DNA of 64,000 nt. Source: Spirochaetaceae bacterium. Lineage in GTDB: Bacteria > Spirochaetota > Leptospiria > Leptospirales > Leptonemataceae. The stretch is taken from contig PBUB01000014.1 of assembly GCA_002729885.1 (NCBI GenBank), forward strand, positions 124,001-188,000, read 5' to 3'. Positions 44,522 through 53,018 of this stretch are shown here, in pieces. Each line of letters starts with the position of its first letter. Within the stretch, counting starts at the first letter, position 1. Below the pieces are notes generated by a model. That model saw only the letters and a list, made by a program, of their open reading frames with translations. It was not told where the DNA came from and searched no databases. The position numbers and the translations under genes are program-made.

Positions 44522-44950
44522 TCAAAGCCCGGAAAGGGTGAGGGAGGCAGGACTATCTGCAGTCTGGATAGGTTCCGAGAAAGTGTATCCGCTACCTGTA
44601 TCCGTAATGGTATACTCCTTGCCACGGATTAATGATAACTTCGACGAACAGGTAGATCCATTACGTCCAATGGCCGCCCTATGGGAAGTGGTAACGGACT
44701 GGTAGCTGCTCGTCTGTCCGTTGGCCACAGTAAAAGTCAGCATTGCCGAATCGCCACATCCAGAAGCAACGTGCATTGTGTAGGTAGCCGTAGATCCGCT
44801 GTTATTCGTAAAGCGAATGGATGCCGGTGGAGTAACCAGAAAGAGCAATAACAATGTATCGCCAAAATCTTCTTCGCCGGCTGGCTCGCAGCTACTTATG
44901 AGCAGGATCGCCCCTGCCAGGAGTGATAGTAAACGAATTCTAGTTTTCAT
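44522..44950 (-). CDS. Small Ser/Thr-rich lipoprotein
   Basis: The 142-aa product has a signal peptide ending in LLISSC, so Cys21 is the likely lipid site. The mature part is a beta-rich domain with two Cys residues (VASGCGDSAM, NGSTCSSKLS) that could form a disulfide. I do not recognise the family. It converges on the ttcA-like gene with a 12-bp gap. A 10-bp inverted repeat lies about 45 bp upstream of its ATG. Confidence 0.65.
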   Translation of the reverse strand: MKTRIRLLSLLAGAILLISSCEPAGEEDFGDTLLLLFLVTPPASIRFTNNSGSTATYTMHVASGCGDSAMLTFTVANGQTSSYQSVTTSHRAAIGRNGSTCSSKLSLIRGKEYTITDTGSGYTFSEPIQTADSPASLTLSGL

Positions 44951-44992
44951 GGCCGGAGTACGACCAGAATTCCAGGGCAGTCAATGCGAAAG

Positions 44993-45037
44993 AGTCCATC
45001 TGCGAGGCGAAGAAGTTCGAATGGGCCCAGATGGACT
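44993..45037 (-). promoter_or_regulatory. 10-bp inverted repeat in the leader of the small lipoprotein gene
   Basis: AGTCCATCTG (44993-45002) and CAGATGGACT (45028-45037) are perfect inverted copies with a 25-nt spacer. There is no T-run, so a terminator is unlikely. A leader hairpin or protein-binding dyad is possible. Confidence 0.4.
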
Positions 45038-45174
45038 ATTAAGCACGCTGTGGATGGAGCGTTACAGAATTGCACTGGCCAGGTAGCAACCTCAGAAAGG
45101 TCCGCTATGGCTGGCCAGGGTACGACTCATAATCCGCCCGCCTTCGAGAAAAATGTCACTACCGGTCAGGCGAT

Positions 45175-45564
45175 TTACTCAGCCGCTCGCACACCGGAGC
45201 GATAGCGAATTACAGTTCCTGTGGCTTTCCAGCGAAACTCGTTATAGACGAAAAACAATATTCCAAATACTTCTAGATCGGTCTGAACGTTAATTACGTC
45301 ATCCCCTCCCTTCTGTAGAGCTTTTTCTCGCAGAGCCGAAAATCCCTGGCCACCATAATTAAACAGTCCCAGAATGCTGTAGATCGTTCCTTCGGCTTCT
45401 ACAGTTCCGAGAATTTGATAGTCATCCGAATCCAGCTGGAATGTAGTAAATCCATTGGTGGGCCCGGGACCGCGAACGTTGTTATAGCAGGACGGCAACA
45501 GGGCGAAAAGAACCAGAACTGCCGCCATTGTTATTATCCTTTTCAATCTTAGATACTCTTCCAT
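45175..45564 (-). CDS. Small lipoprotein, unknown function
   Basis: From the ATG at 45564 the product is 129 aa. Its signal peptide ends in ALLPSC (Cys26). The mature domain contains GTVEAEGTIYSILGLFNYGGQGFSALREKALQKGGDDVINVQTD, similar in layout to TRL-like and YbjQ-like lipoprotein domains in which a helix with Lys/Glu is followed by a strand ending in Asp. The longer frame to 45654 would overlap the start of the MBL gene and is unlikely. It is divergent from the MBL gene. Confidence 0.65.
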   Translation of the reverse strand: MEEYLRLKRIITMAAVLVLFALLPSCYNNVRGPGPTNGFTTFQLDSDDYQILGTVEAEGTIYSILGLFNYGGQGFSALREKALQKGGDDVINVQTDLEVFGILFFVYNEFRWKATGTVIRYRSGVRAAE

Positions 45565-45644
45565 GGCCTGGATTGTAGCGTCCGTGAAGAAGACGTAAAC
45601 CCGAAAATGGTTGTCGCATGGCCTTTTTCGGAGAATCTTGAAGT

Positions 45645-46316
45645 GTGCAGGCAAATGTAATTGAATTGGATAATGCCACCGTTACCTCATTTCCGGTCTG
45701 GCCTCTGGGATGTAATTGTTCCATTATCGAGTGCAAAGGCAGCAAGGAAGCCATTGTAGTGGATCCTGGCGGAGAAGAGGAAAAAATACTATCGGTGCTC
45801 AATGAACGAGGGTTGCAGGTTTCGCAGATCATCCATACACATGCACATTTCGATCATTGTCTGGGCACCCATGGAGTGGCAGAAGCCCTACGAGAGGCGG
45901 ATCCGGAAAAAATCGTGCAGGTAGGCCTTCATAAGGGAGACAGCTTCTTATATCGTAATCTTGCCATGCAATGCGGATGGTTTGGACTTCCTCCCATGGA
46001 AGCTCAAGAATCCATCAACCTGGATCTGGAAGATGGGATGATCATGCATTTCGGAGACCAGAAACTGGAAGTGCTCCACACTCCAGGTCATACCCCCGGC
46101 TCCTGCTGCTTCAGCGTCGAAGGCCTGGTATTTTCCGGGGATACCCTGTTTGCAGGTGGCATAGGAAGAACCGATCTTCCGGGTGGAGATTCGGATGAAA
46201 TCTTAAAGAGCATTCGTAGCAGGCTCTTTTCTCTGGACGATGGCACCGCAGTCATTCCCGGGCATGGGGGTTTCACAAGAATCTATAACGAGAAAACAAC
46301 CAATCCTTTCTTCTAA
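45645..46316 (+). CDS. MBL-fold hydrolase, glyoxalase II-like
   Basis: The 223-aa protein has the metallo-beta-lactamase metal motif THAHFDHCLG (about 65-75), the HTPGHTPGSCCF (about 145) and GDTLFAGGIGRTDLPGGD (about 165-182) motifs of the glyoxalase II/persulfide-dioxygenase branch, and the closing PGHGGFT. Full metal ligation is visible. The start is a GTG at 45645 with GGAG upstream. Possible substrates are S-acyl thioesters or similar compounds; the protein lacks the C-terminal domain of glyoxalase II proper. Confidence 0.88.
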   Translation: MQANVIELDNATVTSFPVWPLGCNCSIIECKGSKEAIVVDPGGEEEKILSVLNERGLQVSQIIHTHAHFDHCLGTHGVAEALREADPEKIVQVGLHKGDSFLYRNLAMQCGWFGLPPMEAQESINLDLEDGMIMHFGDQKLEVLHTPGHTPGSCCFSVEGLVFSGDTLFAGGIGRTDLPGGDSDEILKSIRSRLFSLDDGTAVIPGHGGFTRIYNEKTTNPFF

Positions 46317-46370
46317 TTCCGGGGACCTTTCCTTTTGTTGCTCATCCTTTGAAATGCCGATAGGTCCAAT

Positions 46371-47030
46371 ATGCAGGTTCAATCCAGCTCCTGGAGAGCC
46401 ATTGGAGGCTTATCCGCCCACCATCTTCGGAAGGCAGGAACCATACTTCTTTTGATTGCTGCCGGCTGGTATCCAGCCCGGGCCGAGGCACCCACGGCCT
46501 TTCCCAGGGAAATTGACTTTGGCCTGGAAAAGCACATGGGTCAGTTCATTTCCGGTCGGGAACTGGAAATCTGGGCTTCCCAGAGAGGTCTGGAAATCGC
46601 GCCGGACTGTCCTTTAAGAGACCTGGCAGACTCGGAAGCGGAAGTTATATCCTCCCGCGGCTCCTCATTTGAACTCTTTGCCCCCGGACAGGGAAGAGTC
46701 TATCTTTACCTGGATTTCGTATCGTTTAGAAAGCAGGGAACCAGAAACAGACCTCTGGAGCCACATTGCTATCCCTCCAGCAATGAGATTCGGCTTCCGG
46801 AAAGCACAGAGCTACCGGTCCAATTCCTGGAGATCTTTGTGAATGGCCAGCGAATCAGCACCCAGGTCTTTGGAGCCGGAGCACAGCCAGCGTCTCCCCT
46901 GGTACTGCCCATCACCAGAGAACTGATGCCGGATCGAAGATTGGAAATTGAGCTAAGGCCAGGGCCGGGCAACCAGCTTTTGGCCGTCTGGGACGCCTTC
47001 CTGAGCGAAGTGCCTCCCGAAACAGACTGA
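46371..47030 (+). CDS. Secreted protein, unknown function
   Basis: The 219-aa product has a hydrophobic signal segment (about 22-38) ending in ARA. The mature protein contains strand-rich sequence with a few Cys residues (DCPLRDLADSEAEVI, HCYPSSNEIRLPE) and ends acidic. I do not recognise the family. It begins 54 bp after the MBL gene in the same direction and may share its transcript. It converges on the STAS gene. Confidence 0.6.
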   Translation: MQVQSSSWRAIGGLSAHHLRKAGTILLLIAAGWYPARAEAPTAFPREIDFGLEKHMGQFISGRELEIWASQRGLEIAPDCPLRDLADSEAEVISSRGSSFELFAPGQGRVYLYLDFVSFRKQGTRNRPLEPHCYPSSNEIRLPESTELPVQFLEIFVNGQRISTQVFGAGAQPASPLVLPITRELMPDRRLEIELRPGPGNQLLAVWDAFLSEVPPETD

Positions 47031-47045
47031 GCCTTACTACAGGTT

Positions 47046-47059
47046 GGACGCCAGCGTCC
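47046..47059. terminator. Short terminator-like hairpin between converging genes
   Basis: GGACGC-CA-GCGTCC is a perfect 6-2-6 dyad in the 56-bp gap between the secreted protein gene and the STAS gene. No T-run follows, and the 2-nt loop is tight, so this is a weak call. Confidence 0.35.
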
Positions 47060-47086
47060 GATATCTTGCCGGAACAAGTCGGCTGG

Positions 47087-47422
47087 CTAGAAGGAATAGC
47101 GGGACTTGAACTCATCGCCAGAAAGGATTTCAAAGTAGGAGGTAAGACCGCTAACTTTGAATACCTTTTCGATGGCAGGCTTCAGATTGGCCACGCAGAG
47201 CTTGCCATTCAATCCCTGGATGTAGTTCAGAGCTTTGATCAGGATACCAATGCCGCTGGAATCAATGTAAGTTAGCTTATCCAGATCGATTACAACGTCC
47301 GGATTGTTTTCCTTTACGTTTTCTTCCAGGGAAGATTTGAGATCCAGGGAGGTATAGATGTCCAGACTTCCCTCCAGTTCGAACAGAATCTGATTCTCGT
47401 TTTTCTTTACACTGATTTCCAT
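47087..47422 (-). CDS. STAS-domain anti-sigma factor antagonist
   Basis: From the ATG at 47422 the product is 111 aa, the usual size of a SpoIIAA/RsbV-type antagonist. The phosphorylatable serine lies in TYIDSSGIGILIKAL (about residue 56-57), flanked by the typical DLDKL and a C-terminal helix. The partner kinase and sigma factor are not in the window, but the SpoIIE-type phosphatase at 60.3-63.1 kb is the kind of enzyme that dephosphorylates such proteins. The two are far apart, so a link is only plausible. Confidence 0.92.
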   Translation of the reverse strand: MEISVKKNENQILFELEGSLDIYTSLDLKSSLEENVKENNPDVVIDLDKLTYIDSSGIGILIKALNYIQGLNGKLCVANLKPAIEKVFKVSGLTSYFEILSGDEFKSRYSF

Positions 47423-47521
47423 ATACAGAGTCCAGGGCAACAGCCTACAGAGGGCCACAAAGAATTCAATGAAAAATTGGAAAAAAGACCGATATTAAGA
47501 GACAGGGTGACTTTCGCAATT

Positions 47522-48289
47522 ATGTTAACATCGATGGGGAACAGGAAACTTATTCCAATGGCGGTGCTGGCCTTCTTTCTCTTTGCGCCGCAGTATGAAA
47601 ATCGTGCAGAGCAGAATTCCACCAACGGGGCCCCCTCTCTCACAGAGCTTGAAGTTCCAAATAAGGCCCAGAAAAAACAGATTCAGGATCTAATCCAGCA
47701 GATTGCCGAGGTAGAAACCTCCATCGCGGCTATGAAAAACGACCTGGATGTTCTGGGAAAGGTTCAGGATGGCAAAACTGTAATTAATGTCACAGCTACC
47801 TATATGGGAAATCCGGGTAACATCGAAAATAGATTCTTTATAAATGAAATTGCCACCATTCACTGGGACGGGGAGCGGATTGGAAAGTTTGAATTCTTCC
47901 GCCGCCAGGCAAGAGTGCGAGGCATCTATATAATTAGAAAAACCATGACTGCTGATTCCATGGCCCAGGCCGCTAAAAGTGGTGCTCTGGAAGTTCCCAT
48001 AGCTATTCTAGTAGAAGAGACCCTGGATTCAGGCCGGGGCATCGTTACTCAGTTCAAGCTACCCGGGCCCGGACAGGATAGCATCAAGGATTACAAAGAG
48101 CTGGTCGAGTCCGGTCAGGGAAAGAAAGAAGTGGCAACTGTGTACCTTCGGCAGGTCCAGGACCGGCTGGACATCCTGCGTCGGTATTTGCAGTCCATGC
48201 GAGATACAGAACGAATCATTCGATATCTAATCCGGAACAAAATCAAGTCGGACCATTACCGCTACGAAAGGACGAAAAGCATTAAATGA
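47522..48289 (+). CDS. Secreted coiled-coil protein, unknown function
   Basis: From the ATG at 47522 the product is 255 aa; a TTG at 47477 and an ATG at 47534 are also in frame. A signal segment ends near YENRAEQ. A short coiled coil follows (QKKQIQDLIQQIAEVETSIA), then a strand-rich domain (VINVTATYMGNPGNI, ATIHWDGERIGKFEFF) and a second helical C-terminus rich in Arg. I do not recognise the family. It starts 100 bp from the divergent STAS gene and lies 1 bp before the J-domain gene, so it is likely its operon partner. Confidence 0.6.
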   Translation: MLTSMGNRKLIPMAVLAFFLFAPQYENRAEQNSTNGAPSLTELEVPNKAQKKQIQDLIQQIAEVETSIAAMKNDLDVLGKVQDGKTVINVTATYMGNPGNIENRFFINEIATIHWDGERIGKFEFFRRQARVRGIYIIRKTMTADSMAQAAKSGALEVPIAILVEETLDSGRGIVTQFKLPGPGQDSIKDYKELVESGQGKKEVATVYLRQVQDRLDILRRYLQSMRDTERIIRYLIRNKIKSDHYRYERTKSIK

Positions 48290-48290
48290 T

Positions 48291-48971
48291 ATGCCCACCG
48301 TATTCGTGGATCATTACCGGTTGCTGGGCATAAGCCCGGTAGCCTCCGCCGACGAAGTCCAGCGGGCCTTTAGAAAGCTGGCAAAAATCCATCATCCAGA
48401 TAAAAAGGGCGGCGACCCACTTCGCTTTCATTCCATTTACACCGCCTACCGAATTCTGTCTCAGGAAGACTCCCGCAGAAGATTCGATGAAGTGTTTTTC
48501 AGGCACAGACTGAAGCAGGCAGGAATGAATGGATCTACGGAAGTAGCCCGAAAGGTTTTTCGCGTAGGAGCAGAACGATTCGTTTATCCTACTTCGGTGG
48601 CCTCCCTGGCCAGGAGAGGATTGCTGCGAAAAAAGTTCCGCAGCCGGGATCGAAGAAGGTATCTGCAAATAAACTATGATCTGGAACTACCATTGCTGGA
48701 AAGAGAGATGCCTGGACCTCTGCGAATCTATGTTCCTGTGGTTGCCAGAATTCTCTGTCCTGACTGCCATGGCTCGGACACAGATTGCTACGCCTGCAAC
48801 GGAAAAGGCTCCTACAAAGCCAGCAGGACTGTAAGACTGGATCTGGAGGGCGGACTGAGCGAAGGTCAGGTACTACAACTGGATTTAAGCGGTTTACGTC
48901 CTGATGGCCCTCTGAGCTACTTCAAAAAAAAGAATATTCGGATCAAGATTACATGCATAAAAACCAGATAA
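48291..48971 (+). CDS. J-domain protein with half-size zinc-finger cluster
   Basis: A 226-aa DnaJ-type co-chaperone that would stimulate DnaK. The N-terminal J domain (8-68) has HPD in KIHHPDKKGG. Instead of the four CxxCxGxG repeats of DnaJ it has only two, CPDCHGSDTD and CYACNGKG (about 155-173), so at most one zinc site. There is a basic linker in between (VARKVFRVGAERFVYP, RRRYLQINYDLELP). A glycine/Phe-rich region is lacking. It therefore resembles a reduced DnaJ rather than CbpA. Its last 19 bp overlap the nagZ-like gene. It follows the secreted coiled-coil gene by one base. Confidence 0.85.
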   Translation: MPTVFVDHYRLLGISPVASADEVQRAFRKLAKIHHPDKKGGDPLRFHSIYTAYRILSQEDSRRRFDEVFFRHRLKQAGMNGSTEVARKVFRVGAERFVYPTSVASLARRGLLRKKFRSRDRRRYLQINYDLELPLLEREMPGPLRIYVPVVARILCPDCHGSDTDCYACNGKGSYKASRTVRLDLEGGLSEGQVLQLDLSGLRPDGPLSYFKKKNIRIKITCIKTR

Positions 48972-50659
48972 GCCGTGCCTTTCTATTTTTCGCTGCACTA
49001 ACTGTGGCCATCGCAAGCTGCGTAGATGCAGATGCAGAAGCAGAGCAATCCCTTCAGGAAATGACCAATCGCATTGTGTCTTCCATGACACTGGAAGAGA
49101 AGGTGGGTCAGCTCATTCACATCGGAATAAGCGGCAAAGATATGCGAGCCGGAATCGAATCTGAAATTCGCAAGTATCATCCGGGTGGAGTGATCCTTTT
49201 TGGTATCAACCTGGGAACCGCAAATCAGGTGAAGAATCTAAATCAGAGTCTTCAAAAGGCTTCACTGGAGCATACCGGCATCCCACTGCTAATCAGCATT
49301 GATCAGGAAGGCGGACGAGTAGTTCGACTGACTCACATTACTCAATTTCCCGGGGCCATGGCCATGGGTCAGGCGGGCGATGCGCAGATGGCTCGCTCCG
49401 TTGGTTTCGTAACGGCCAGTGAGCTTCTGGATTTTGGATTCAATCTGGTACTGGCACCGGTGCTGGATATTAACAACAATCCTAAAAATCCAGTGATCAA
49501 CACTCGCTCTTATGGTAGCAACAAATCTACTGTAACACAGATGGGTTTGGCCTACATGGAAGGCGTGCAAATGGCAGGCTCAATACCTGTAATCAAGCAT
49601 TTCCCCGGCCATGGTGATACTACTGTAGATAGCCATCATGATCTGCCTACGATTTCCAAAACTCTTGATCAGCTGAAGTCGCAGGAACTGATTCCGTTCA
49701 AGGAGGCCATCGATCAGAATGCCCCTGCCCTGATGACAGCCCATATTCTCTTTCCAGCGCTGGACCAGAAATACCCGGCCACTCTGAGTTCGCAGATTCT
49801 GCAGCAATTGCTTCGTAAGGAACTGAATTTCAAAGGACTGATCTTTACGGATGCCATGGAAATGAAGGCCATAGCCGATCGATACGAAACCGGCGAATCG
49901 GCCATTCTGGCTCTGCAAGCAGGAGTGGATGTTCTACTGCTGACCGCAGAAGGCCCCAATACAAGAAGAATGTTCGAAGCCATTGTTAAGGCTGTAAAGG
50001 ACGGTCGTATCTCTGAACAGCGAATCGAAGAATCTGCCAGAAGACAGGTTTACTGGAAGCTTCGAACAGGAGCATTTCGAAAACATCCATCCGGCCGATA
50101 CTCCTTTGCCAATCAGAATGAGAAGATCAACCAATACCTCACTGGCCAGGAGAAGGTTCGACAGGAACAATTACAGGAAGTGAAGAAAAATTACCAGGGC
50201 AACCTTAATGAAGCAGTTTCCCGAAAGAGCATCGTCTCTCTACGGAAGGAGTTCGCAGGCCTGGACAAAGACTCGCTACAATCCAGCTATGTCTTCTATA
50301 GAACAGCGGCCATGCGCGAACAGGCGTTAAAGCTGGGCATCCCGAAAAGCAACCTGGTCTTCTATCGCACCGGTCATACCTGGTTATTTCGCATCTATGA
50401 TAAAAAATGGGCGGGCCCCTGGTTCATAGAACTGGAGGAAACGGATCTTCCCCTCTGGAATCTGCTGGTAAGCAGATGGAATACCAGAAGAGAGGATGCT
50501 CTGATCGGTCTCTACTCCGGCAATCCTTTCCATACAATCTCGGTGCCCGAAAAGGGTGCCTTTCTTTGTTCCTTTTCGCCCACGTCCGAGTCCAGAAAAG
50601 CCCTTCTATACAGAGGCTTTCACGGCCCCATCGGCCAGGCAGATTTGATTCTCCCCTAA
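48953..50659 (+). CDS. Beta-N-acetylhexosaminidase-like lipoprotein (GH3, NagZ type)
   Basis: Family 3 glycosidases of the NagZ type remove GlcNAc from muropeptides during cell-wall recycling. The 568-aa product is about 220 residues longer than E. coli NagZ. Its N-terminus ends in AIASC (Cys23), so it is probably a lipoprotein, in contrast to cytoplasmic NagZ. The active-site loop KHFPGHGDTTVDSHHDLP and the nucleophile-containing IFTDAMEMKAI are visible, as is the substrate-pocket ISIDQEGGRVVRL. The C-terminal extension (about 350-568) is helical, then strand-rich, and unassigned. The gene overlaps the J-domain gene by 19 bp. Confidence 0.9.
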   Translation: MHKNQISRAFLFFAALTVAIASCVDADAEAEQSLQEMTNRIVSSMTLEEKVGQLIHIGISGKDMRAGIESEIRKYHPGGVILFGINLGTANQVKNLNQSLQKASLEHTGIPLLISIDQEGGRVVRLTHITQFPGAMAMGQAGDAQMARSVGFVTASELLDFGFNLVLAPVLDINNNPKNPVINTRSYGSNKSTVTQMGLAYMEGVQMAGSIPVIKHFPGHGDTTVDSHHDLPTISKTLDQLKSQELIPFKEAIDQNAPALMTAHILFPALDQKYPATLSSQILQQLLRKELNFKGLIFTDAMEMKAIADRYETGESAILALQAGVDVLLLTAEGPNTRRMFEAIVKAVKDGRISEQRIEESARRQVYWKLRTGAFRKHPSGRYSFANQNEKINQYLTGQEKVRQEQLQEVKKNYQGNLNEAVSRKSIVSLRKEFAGLDKDSLQSSYVFYRTAAMREQALKLGIPKSNLVFYRTGHTWLFRIYDKKWAGPWFIELEETDLPLWNLLVSRWNTRREDALIGLYSGNPFHTISVPEKGAFLCSFSPTSESRKALLYRGFHGPIGQADLILP

Positions 50660-50682
50660 CTTACCATTTTGGTAGAGATTCG

Positions 50683-50720
50683 GTGCACCCATTCTACGCG
50701 AAGGGTGCACTCTCCCTTTC
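50683..50720 (+). terminator. Terminator-like hairpin after the nagZ-like gene
   Basis: A perfect 8-bp stem GTGCACCC / GGGTGCAC (50683-50690 with 50703-50710) with a 12-nt loop starts 24 bp after the stop. It is followed by a pyrimidine-rich TCTCCCTTTC that is not a strong T-run. Confidence 0.55.
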
Positions 50721-50820
50721 GCAGCCACCTGGAGCCATGAGACTGAGTCTCAGTTGAATGTTAGGGATTTTTTAATAGATAGGGCTTTACACGCTGCTTT
50801 CAGGAAGTGTTCCTAGCCGC

Positions 50821-51159
50821 ATGGATAAGTATTCACGCAAGGACTTTTTGAAAAGAGGACTCGTCGCTGGCGCTGCAATCGCAGGCGCTGGAACTTTTCT
50901 GTCGTATTGCCGTAAACCTGCTGATGAAGGATCCGAAGGCGCTGTAAGCTGCAATGATACAAGCGGTCTTTCCGAAGCAGATCTTGCTACAAGAACTCAG
51001 AATGGATATGTAGATGTTAGCAGCAAAGCAGGCCAGAGCTGTAGCAATTGTGCACTGTACACCCAGCCTACTGGTGGCTCTTCCTGTGGAGGATGCCAGG
51101 CTGTGAAAGGCCCCATCAATCCTGCGGGTTGGTGTAACCTCTGGGTAGCTCAAGGCTAA
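50821..51159 (+). CDS. High-potential iron-sulfur protein (HiPIP), exported
   Basis: The 112-aa product carries the HiPIP cysteine layout CSNCALYTQPTGGSSCGGC and GWCNLW, with the conserved Tyr and the VKGPINPAGWC ending, so it should hold one [4Fe-4S] cluster in the periplasm and pass electrons. The N-terminus has a twin-arginine-like SRKDFLKRG followed by a hydrophobic segment. SRK replaces the usual SRR. A LSYC sequence at its end (Cys30) could be a lipobox, so it may be a Tat-exported lipoprotein. It stands alone, preceded by a TGAGAC-TGA-GTCTCA dyad (50738-50752). A redox partner is not in the window. Confidence 0.88.
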   Translation: MDKYSRKDFLKRGLVAGAAIAGAGTFLSYCRKPADEGSEGAVSCNDTSGLSEADLATRTQNGYVDVSSKAGQSCSNCALYTQPTGGSSCGGCQAVKGPINPAGWCNLWVAQG

Positions 51160-51213
51160 TCCCCGCTAGTATAAGTTAGCGCTTCGCCTGAAAAAGACGA
51201 ACGCGCCAATGCG

Positions 51214-51247
51214 AAGACCCGGCTCGAAGAGGCGGGTCTTTCTTTGT
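51214..51247 (+). terminator. Rho-independent terminator after the HiPIP gene
   Basis: An 8-bp stem AAGACCCG / CGGGTCTT (51214-51221 with 51233-51240) with an 11-nt loop is followed by TCTTTG. It lies about 55 bp after the HiPIP stop. Confidence 0.7.
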
Positions 51248-51425
51248 ACATCATCATTACAGGATTTTCTGCTCCGATAATTGGGCTGGCATCGATGCTC
51301 GCTCGAAATGGATGAGCCAGATGCGGGCACTGGATCCAGGCTTTAGATTCACGCTTTGTCCAGACCGAAAAACCTCTTGAAAGTTGCCGAAAGGCAGATA
51401 GAATCTTACAGCAGGTAAACTATGT

Positions 51426-52892
51426 ATGCCTGATTCCATTTACCAGACCGTGAATCGATTACTGAAAATCTGTTTGATCCTGAATTCTGCACTTCTTCCC
51501 GCAGCCTTATGCGGAGAACCGCATTGGTCAGTCGAGGTGCAGGCGGATGCCAGGGTCGGGGCAGATGCCCGCAAAACGGAAGTCTGGTCACTGACAGATG
51601 ACACTATTGCGATTTGTGAGCCGCATCGTGTGCGAACCTTTCAACGAGCCAGTGGGGAACTCATAGAGAACTTCACGATGCGGGAAGGTTACCGATTGAT
51701 CGGGCATTTTGCCGGGTCTCCCATCCTCCGCGGGAAGATCAGTGTCTACGACCCGGACTCAGATAAATGGAAAGAGGTCCAAAGAGTGGCCGGGTACCAT
51801 TTCACAGATTTACTCACTGGCAACACTTTCGATTACCTGGCACCGGAAGGCTGGCAGATTGATCTGGATCCGTGGAAATTTGTTCCAGCCCCTCATAGTA
51901 ACTATTTTTACATCGCACTGTCTCGCCATCGCAGGCCATCCAAACAGGAGCAGGACAATGGACTGCAGATGATAGCTCATAGCAAGGCCCTTATTATAAA
52001 TCCAGGCACAGGTACTACTGTTCGCGAAATCAAATCGAATTCTTACAGCATAGGTCCTGATAAACATCTGAAACGACACTGGACTCCTATTGTATATCCA
52101 TTACAGGATGATGCGGCTTTCTCGGAAGGGCTGGTGTGCAGGGGCGGCCCTGACTGGAGTTGTAATTCAGAATCGGACTGGTTTTCGGGACTGGTAAATA
52201 TAGAATCCGGAGAAAGGGCAGGTAGCTTTCCCGGCTCCGAGGAGCTCTACGAAGTAACGGTGATGCCGCGGGATGGTCTGCTGGATCAGATCATGAATCA
52301 GCGCAAAGGTATTTATACGCCGTCTGGCAATATGATTATGCTTCCCTTTGAGGGGCCCCTGGTCCTGGTCAAAGGCCCGCTGAATCCAGGTTCAAAATCC
52401 TTCCAGGTTAATCTTCCTGGTTCGCCGGACTTCCTAATGGAAGGACAGGGCTTTTTGGCTCTACTTATGGCAGACGACTCGGTCTGGACGATCGATACCT
52501 CCAATGGAAAGTTAACCCGGTTCCTGCCTTCCGGCAGTGAATCAATCCTGGGACGAGCTCTATTATCCGGCGAGCACAACAGAAGCTACATCGTAGAACA
52601 GAGAGCCGCGCAAGGCGGAGGCATTGATTATAAGATATATGATATTCCCGCTTCACCGCGCTTCCCACGTACAATTCAGAATAAGCAAGACCTCAAAGGT
52701 CAGAATTACGATATTTGTCTTGGCTTCTGTGCGGGAGTCCACATTGATAGTCGATTGCCCGTCGCCGTGTTTAGCGACCCTGGTTCCAGGTTTAGTAAGA
52801 AGCAACAAAAGCTATTAGTATTCTTTGATAGCTGGGAGGCTCTATTGGAACGACTTGAAGAGAAGGAACCTTCGCAGACACTCAGGCACTGA
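51426..52892 (+). CDS. Secreted beta-propeller-like protein, unknown function
   Basis: The 488-aa product has a signal peptide (about 1-30, ending AALCG). The rest is strand-rich with recurrent turns rich in Gly, Asp and Ser. There are several blade-like segments (TEVWSLTDDTIAICEPHRVRTF, GSPDFLMEGQGFLALLMADDSVWTI) that recall a WD/NHL-type propeller, though no canonical repeat is present. Several Cys pairs suggest an oxidising compartment. I do not recognise the family. It is isolated, and the converging FMN-reductase gene begins 126 bp later. Confidence 0.6.
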   Translation: MPDSIYQTVNRLLKICLILNSALLPAALCGEPHWSVEVQADARVGADARKTEVWSLTDDTIAICEPHRVRTFQRASGELIENFTMREGYRLIGHFAGSPILRGKISVYDPDSDKWKEVQRVAGYHFTDLLTGNTFDYLAPEGWQIDLDPWKFVPAPHSNYFYIALSRHRRPSKQEQDNGLQMIAHSKALIINPGTGTTVREIKSNSYSIGPDKHLKRHWTPIVYPLQDDAAFSEGLVCRGGPDWSCNSESDWFSGLVNIESGERAGSFPGSEELYEVTVMPRDGLLDQIMNQRKGIYTPSGNMIMLPFEGPLVLVKGPLNPGSKSFQVNLPGSPDFLMEGQGFLALLMADDSVWTIDTSNGKLTRFLPSGSESILGRALLSGEHNRSYIVEQRAAQGGGIDYKIYDIPASPRFPRTIQNKQDLKGQNYDICLGFCAGVHIDSRLPVAVFSDPGSRFSKKQQKLLVFFDSWEALLERLEEKEPSQTLRH

Positions 52893-53018
52893 CGTATCAA
52901 TTCTTCGATGAAAATCGATTCAGGAAAACAATGTTCCATTCTCGTCACGAGATTGGAAACAAATCCACCCCAACGGCCGCCGTTCCAGCCTTTCGCCTGG
53001 CTGTGGCGCTGTAGAGCT

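Noticed and set aside
51257-51439. 60-aa minus-strand frame upstream of the secreted propeller-like gene
   Set aside because: The composition looks somewhat protein-like, but there is no SD, no neighbour in the same direction and it overlaps the next gene's start.
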